From REEB95 sp035632395 (GTDB taxonomy: Bacteria; Pseudomonadota; Alphaproteobacteria; ATCC43930; CGMCC-115725), in contig DASQGX010000096.1 in assembly GCA_035632395.1 (NCBI GenBank), forward strand, positions 1 to 9,316: a stretch of 9,316 bases of DNA, read 5' to 3'. Below the pieces are notes generated by a model that saw nothing but the letters and a program-made list of their open reading frames with translations, was not told the DNA's origin and did not search any database. Both the position numbers and the translations under genes were made by a program. Below are positions 5,583-9,316 of the stretch, piece after piece (positions within the stretch are counted from its first letter, which is position 1; each line of letters opens with the position of its first letter).

Positions 5583-6611
5583 ATGAGCCGAATTCGCCTT
5601 GCGGCTTCCGCCGCCGCGCTGATCGCCATCGCATCCGTCGCCGGCATACCGGCGCAAGCACAGACACCGGTTCAAATCAATGTCGGCTGGGCGCAGGCGC
5701 CCGGCCACCTGGCGCCGCTGCTCGACGTACTGGCGCAGAAGCATCCCGAGATCATGCCGCACGACGGCAAGACCTATGTCGCGAAGGCCGTGCGCTTCGC
5801 CGGCTCGACGCCGCAGATCGAGGCGATGGCGGCCAATGAGCTCGAAGTCGCGGCCTTCGCGCCGTCGTCGCTGGCGCTCGCCATCACCAACGCGCATCTC
5901 AATGTGCGCGTCGTCGCCGACGTCATCCAGACCGGCACGCACGGCTATTTCGATCAGCCCTACATGGTGCTGAAAGACGGGCCGATCAAAAACGTCGCCG
6001 ACGTCAAGGGCAAGCGCATCGCCACCAACGCCATCGGCTCGGCCAGCGACGCCGCGATGCGTGTGATGCTGCACAAGCACGGCGTCGAGGACAGCCAATT
6101 CACCACCGTTGAGGCCAACTTCGCCAACATGGTCTCGATGATCGAGCAGAACAAAGTCGATCTCATCGCCGTCATGCCGCAGTTCGAGCATAGACTCGAC
6201 GAAGCCGGCAAATACCGCACGCTTTTCACCATGGGCCAGGCTATCGGTCCGTCGCAGACCGTGCTGTGGGCGATACGCGAGGATTTCATCAAGGCGCACC
6301 GCCCGGCGCTGGTCGATTTCTTCGAGGACCACATCCGCGCTGTGCGCTGGTTCCTCGATCCGAAGAACCGCGACGAGGCGCTGGCAATCGCCGAGCAGGT
6401 TACCAAGCAATCACCGGCGGATCTCGCCTACGCCTTCACCAAGAAGGACTTCTATCGCTCGCCGGACGCCGTGCCGAACATCAAGGCCGCACAGGACGAT
6501 ATCGAGCAGGCGGCGAAACTGCACGTCATCCCGAAGGCGGTGATGCTCGAGCCGACCTACGTCGATCTGTCGCTGATCGAGGAGGCCAAGCGCCGCATCG
6601 ACGGCAAATAA
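5583..6611 (+). CDS. ABC-transporter periplasmic substrate-binding protein (NMT1/SsuA/TauA-like)
   Basis: A 342-residue exported protein. The first 26 residues are a Sec signal peptide: basic MSRIR, hydrophobic AAALIAIASVAG, then cleavage predicted after AQA. The mature part looks like the NMT1/THI5-SsuA-TauA class of solute-binding proteins: VQINVGWAQAPGHLAPLLDVL at the start, STPQIEAMAANELEVAAFAPSSLALAI (ligand-cleft region), then DVKGKRIATNAIGSASDAAMRVMLHKHGV and the second-lobe VDLIAVMPQFEHRL. Relatives bind sulfonates, nitrate or pyrimidine precursors; the ligand here cannot be inferred. The start has a purine-rich GAGGGGGAGG ribosome site ending two bases before the ATG. No permease or ATPase gene is present in the window, so it may be an orphan binding protein or work with a distant transporter. 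The beta-propeller gene follows after 20 bases on the same strand and is probably co-transcribed. Confidence 0.88.
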   Translation: MSRIRLAASAAALIAIASVAGIPAQAQTPVQINVGWAQAPGHLAPLLDVLAQKHPEIMPHDGKTYVAKAVRFAGSTPQIEAMAANELEVAAFAPSSLALAITNAHLNVRVVADVIQTGTHGYFDQPYMVLKDGPIKNVADVKGKRIATNAIGSASDAAMRVMLHKHGVEDSQFTTVEANFANMVSMIEQNKVDLIAVMPQFEHRLDEAGKYRTLFTMGQAIGPSQTVLWAIREDFIKAHRPALVDFFEDHIRAVRWFLDPKNRDEALAIAEQVTKQSPADLAYAFTKKDFYRSPDAVPNIKAAQDDIEQAAKLHVIPKAVMLEPTYVDLSLIEEAKRRIDGK

Positions 6612-6631
6612 TTGCCCAGGATTCCGTTGCT

Positions 6632-7840
6632 ATGCCTGCACAAGCCCACAATCTGAAGCTGCTTGCCCACCACGACCTCGCCGGTTTCGGCGGCATCGGC
6701 GAAGGCATGAGCCTGCAGCTCGCGCATGACGGTCGCCGCATCCTGTGGCTGGCGCATGAGTCCGCGCCGAAGAACTTCACCGCCGTCGACGTTAGCAATC
6801 CGCGCCAGCTCAAGCTGGTGGTGCAGACCGACTTGCCGCACAGGCAGGTGCGCTCCAACTCGCTCGAAGTCTGCGGCGATATCTTGGCAGTGGCCTATCA
6901 GACGGCGGCGCACGGATTGAAGCCGGCGGGCGTCGAGCTGTTCGACATCTCAAAGCCCGAGCAGCCGAGGCCGATCTCATTTTTCGACTGCTCCGGCCCA
7001 TTCTCGCGCGGCGTGCACCAGCTCTGGTTCGTCGACGGCAAAACCGTGCATTTTTCGGGGGGCGCGCCGGACTTCAAGCCGCGCGATCCGAAGGACGATC
7101 AGTTCTATCGCGCCATCGACGTGAGCGATCCTTTGAGGCCGCGCGAGATCTGCCGCTGGTGGATGCCGGGTCTGGCCGAAACCGACAGTACGCCGCCGCC
7201 GCCGCGCCATCCCAAGTTCGATTCCGGCTTCCGCACGCACAACACGAATGTCTACCCCGAGCGGCCGGACCGCGCCTATCTGGGCTATATCGACGGCGGC
7301 GTCTGGATCCTCGACATTTCCGATAAGGCGAAGCCCAAGCCAGTCGGCCATTGGAATCCACACCCACCCTTCCCCGGCTTCACCCACACGGCACTGCCGC
7401 TGTTCGACCGCGATCTGCTGGTGGTGAGCGACGAGAGCGTGCGCGACAAAGCGGCGGATTGGCCCAAGCTGGTCTGGCTGCTCGATATGCGGCGCGAGGA
7501 CAACTTGGTCAACGTCGCGACGCTGCCGCTGCCGCCGGTTGAGAAGCACCGCAACATTGGCGGCCGCTACGGCGCACACAACATGCACGAAAACCGGCCG
7601 GGACCGGCCTTCCGCTCGAGTACGCTCATCTTCGGCAGCTATTTCAACGGTGGCGTGCGCGTGCACGACATCAGCGATCCGTTCCTGCCGAAGGAGGTCG
7701 CCTATTTCGTGCCCGAGCCGCCGGCGCGCTCGCCCGCCGGTGCAGCCCAGATCAACGACGTCTATGTCGACGAGAACGAGATCGTCTACGCGGTCGACCG
7801 CTTCACCGGCGGGCTCTATACGCTCGAAGCCAGACTTTAA
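6632..7840 (+). CDS. LVIVD-repeat beta-propeller protein
   Basis: A 402-residue protein built of beta-propeller repeats of the LVIVD type. The diagnostic D(I/V)SxP-like strands recur: FTAVDVSNPRQLK (49-61), VELFDISKPEQPRP (101-114), YRAIDVSDPLRPRE (159-172), VWILDISDKAKPKP (224-237), a degenerate VWLLDMRRED (281-290) and VRVHDISDPFLPKE (342-355). His residues recur about once per blade: GVHQ (His129), RTHNTN (His203), FTHTA (His252) and GAHNMHEN (His316, His319). There is no signal peptide or membrane segment, so it is predicted to be cytoplasmic, although its operon partner is periplasmic. The start at 6632 has an AGGA 10 bases upstream and begins just before the first blade; the frame is open further upstream but overlaps the binding-protein gene. 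Function is unknown; sugar, hydroxy-acid or metal-dependent chemistry are all possible. Its stop overlaps the stop of the convergent gene. Confidence 0.85.
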   Translation: MPAQAHNLKLLAHHDLAGFGGIGEGMSLQLAHDGRRILWLAHESAPKNFTAVDVSNPRQLKLVVQTDLPHRQVRSNSLEVCGDILAVAYQTAAHGLKPAGVELFDISKPEQPRPISFFDCSGPFSRGVHQLWFVDGKTVHFSGGAPDFKPRDPKDDQFYRAIDVSDPLRPREICRWWMPGLAETDSTPPPPRHPKFDSGFRTHNTNVYPERPDRAYLGYIDGGVWILDISDKAKPKPVGHWNPHPPFPGFTHTALPLFDRDLLVVSDESVRDKAADWPKLVWLLDMRREDNLVNVATLPLPPVEKHRNIGGRYGAHNMHENRPGPAFRSSTLIFGSYFNGGVRVHDISDPFLPKEVAYFVPEPPARSPAGAAQINDVYVDENEIVYAVDRFTGGLYTLEARL

Positions 7841-8481
7841 CGCATCGGCGCGACCGCCAGGTCGCGTGCGCCGAACGGACTGCGCGGCAGCTTCACGCCG
7901 CGCCAAAAATCGTGAAATGCCGCCGGCAGCTTGACGCTGAGCGCCGCCGCGTCGGCGAGATCGGCCCTTGTGAGCTCGACCACGGTCACGCCCGCTGCCG
8001 TGAGCCCTGCAAGCTCATCGCGGCGTTTGGCGCGCCGTTCGCCGGGCAGCGCAATAGCGACAAAGCCGGCGCCGGTCCAAAAAGCAAAATCGGCGCAGAT
8101 CGTATCGCCGCCGGCCGGCAGCAGCGCCGACGGCAACGGCCGCAACGCGGCGAAGCTCCAATCTTCAGGCGCGAACAGGCCGTGCCCGGTCGCGGTCAAT
8201 TCACGCTGGGCCGGCGCGTCGGCCAGCATCGCGCTGATCCAGGCGAAATATGCGTCGAGGAACTGCAGCGGCGGCTTGGCCCACAAGCCGCACAGCGACC
8301 GCAGATGCTCGTGCAGGAAACCGAGCCGCGCCGCGGTCGTGGCGAGGCGGATGAGATCCGGCGGCTCGGCGAAAGGGTAAGGCCCGTCGCTCAGGTGCAG
8401 CGGTTCACCGCGATGGAGCGCAAATGTCTCTGCGTCCTCGCGTGTCGTCGCGCCGTAGAAAATCGTGATCGCTTCGGCCAC
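7837..8481 (-). CDS. Hypothetical protein, 214 aa, downstream of ahcY
   Basis: I do not recognise the family. The predicted start is GTG (8481-8479) with no strong ribosome site. The N-terminal half is largely helical (DLIRLATTAARLGFLHEHLRSLCGLW and FLDAYFAWISAMLAD). The C-terminal half contains ICADFAFWTGAGFVAIALPGERRAKRRDELAGLTAAGVTVVELTRADL (about 128-175), whose strand-hairpin-helix-strand order resembles DUF559/Vsr-like PD-(D/E)XK endonuclease cores; the expected acidic/Lys pair (as in IELDG) is replaced by IALPG, so it would not be catalytic if the resemblance is real. It lies 49 bases after ahcY on the same strand and may be co-transcribed. It converges on the propeller gene; the two stops share TTAA at 7837-7840. 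The opposite-strand frame (7912-8556) is Arg- and Cys-rich and looks like a shadow. The gene is likely real; the fold suggestion is weak. Confidence 0.72.
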   Translation of the reverse strand: MAEAITIFYGATTREDAETFALHRGEPLHLSDGPYPFAEPPDLIRLATTAARLGFLHEHLRSLCGLWAKPPLQFLDAYFAWISAMLADAPAQRELTATGHGLFAPEDWSFAALRPLPSALLPAGGDTICADFAFWTGAGFVAIALPGERRAKRRDELAGLTAAGVTVVELTRADLADAAALSVKLPAAFHDFWRGVKLPRSPFGARDLAVAPMR

Positions 8482-8530
8482 GCCCGATTAGGCCAAGGCC
8501 AAGCCAGCCCTGTCCACCACGCCGGCGCGC

Positions 8531-9316
8531 CTAATAGCGGTAGGTGTCGGCCTTGAATGGACCCTCGGCCTTAAGGCCGAGATATTGCGCCTGCTTCGGC
8601 GTCAGCTTGGTCAGATGCGCACCGACCTTGGCCAAATGCAGCGCCGCGACCCGCTCGTCGAGATGCTTGGGCAGCGTGTAGACCTTCTTCTCGTACTTGC
8701 CCTGGTTGGTCCACAGCTCGATCTGCGCCAGCGTCTGGTTGGTGAAGGACGCGCTCATCACGAAGCTCGGATGGCCCATGGCGCAGCCGAGATTGACCAG
8801 CCGGCCTTCGGCCAGCAGGAGGATCCGCTTGCCGTCCGGGAACTCGATCTCGTCAACCTGCGGCTTGACGTTGTGCCACTTGAAATTGCGCAGGCCCGCG
8901 ACCTGGATCTCGTTGTCGAAGTGGCCGATGTTGCAGACGATGGCGCGGTCTTTCATCTTCCGCATATGGTCGACGGTGATGACGTCGAGGTTGCCGGTGG
9001 CGGTGACGAAGATGTCGGCGGCGGGTGCCGCTTCGTCCATCGTCACCACCTGATAGCCTTCCATCGCTGCCTGCAGCGCGCAGATCGGATCAATCTCGGT
9101 GACCATGACGCGCGCGCCGGCGTTGCGCAGCGAAGCAGCGGAACCCTTGCCGACGTCGCCGAAGCCCGCGACCAACGCGACCTTGCCGGCCATCATCACG
9201 TCGGTGGCGCGGCGGATGCCGTCGACCAGGCTCTCGCGGCAGCCGTAGAGATTGTCGAACTTCGACTTGGTGACGCTGTCGTTGACGTTGATCGCCGGAA
9301 ACAGCAGGCGGCCGTC
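8531..9316 (-). CDS. ahcY: Adenosylhomocysteinase (S-adenosylhomocysteine hydrolase), C-terminal part; 5' end outside window
   Basis: The last 261 residues of AhcY, which reversibly splits S-adenosylhomocysteine into adenosine and homocysteine and so relieves product inhibition of SAM-dependent methyltransferases. It uses tightly bound NAD. Visible: NVNDSVTKSKFDN (fragment residues 9-22) with the active-site Lys17 and Asp21, YGCRESLVDGIRRATDVM, the Rossmann NAD loop GFGDVGKGSA (51-60), VTEIDPICALQAAMEGY, ATGNLDVI, CNIGHFDNEI, GRLVNLGCAMGHPSFVMSASFTNQ, and the invariant end FKADTYRY, whose Lys and Tyr close the NAD site of the neighbouring subunit. The frame runs exactly to the window edge with no break. 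The sequence looks fully functional and is highly conserved. The next gene on the same strand begins 49 bases downstream with no obvious terminator between. Confidence 0.98.
   Translation of the reverse strand, partial: DGRLLFPAINVNDSVTKSKFDNLYGCRESLVDGIRRATDVMMAGKVALVAGFGDVGKGSAASLRNAGARVMVTEIDPICALQAAMEGYQVVTMDEAAPAADIFVTATGNLDVITVDHMRKMKDRAIVCNIGHFDNEIQVAGLRNFKWHNVKPQVDEIEFPDGKRILLLAEGRLVNLGCAMGHPSFVMSASFTNQTLAQIELWTNQGKYEKKVYTLPKHLDERVAALHLAKVGAHLTKLTPKQAQYLGLKAEGPFKADTYRY

Noticed and set aside
5517..6410. Upstream continuation of the CobW frame on the minus strand
   Set aside because: It is antisense to the well-supported binding-protein gene, with no family features of its own.
6977..7906. 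309-codon minus-strand frame opposite the propeller gene
   Set aside because: Arg/Ala/Val-rich antisense shadow with no recognisable motif; the plus strand has clear repeat structure.
8482..8530. GGCCAAGGCCAAGCC short repeats between ahcY and the next gene
   Set aside because: Too short and simple to be a recognisable element; no terminator or promoter seen.
7912..8556. 214-codon plus-strand frame opposite the unknown gene
   Set aside because: Arg/Cys/Gln-rich, overlaps the end of ahcY and lacks a ribosome site; the minus-strand protein has more natural composition.

Overview
The window is GC-rich, densely packed DNA that reads as an alphaproteobacterial chromosome, probably Hyphomicrobiales or Rhodospirillales. 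The taxonomic call is an inference. It rests on the sensor-kinase C-terminus (EPFGQ...RAHEGTGLGLPLSKSLVELHGG), the AhcY sequence, the GC-biased third positions and TTAACCAT-type CtrA-like half-sites. No transposase, integrase, tRNA, rRNA or CRISPR array is visible. This looks like ordinary chromosome with a small catabolic/transport-like neighbourhood rather than a mobile island.

Layout, left to right. (1) The 3' end of a sensor histidine kinase (+, 1-319), a doubtful 53-residue exported-peptide frame (+, 376-537) and a convergent two-helix membrane protein (-, 551-1075). (2) An AT-rich spacer (about 1133-1260) with a candidate minus-strand promoter and four GTTAA repeats about 3, 2 and 4 helical turns apart; then an inverted repeat just after the next gene. 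(3) A minus-strand pair: a CocE/NonD-type hydrolase (2437-4191) followed, through an ATGA stop/start overlap, by an FMN-dependent alpha-hydroxy-acid oxidase (1325-2440). (4) A CobW/P47K metal-chaperone GTPase (-, 4488-5516), separated from the hydrolase by a convincing intrinsic terminator (4314-4351). (5) Divergent from cobW, a two-gene plus-strand unit: an NMT1/SsuA-like periplasmic substrate-binding protein (5583-6611) and a cytoplasmic LVIVD-type beta-propeller protein (6632-7840). (6) Convergent with it, an uncharacterised 214-residue protein (-, 7837-8481) downstream of the 3' part of ahcY (-, 8531 to beyond the window).

How the genes may work together (inference). The hydrolase and the oxidase could act in sequence: cleavage of an ester or amide, then oxidation of a released 2-hydroxy acid to a 2-oxo acid. 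The substrate-binding protein has no permease or ATPase in the window, so its role is open. The beta-propeller protein carries recurrent His motifs, about one per blade, and lies beside a CobW GTPase, so a metal-bound propeller served by that chaperone is a testable idea. The hydrolase start needs care: its reading frame runs upstream through the terminator, but a TTG with a strong Shine-Dalgarno at 4191 fits better.
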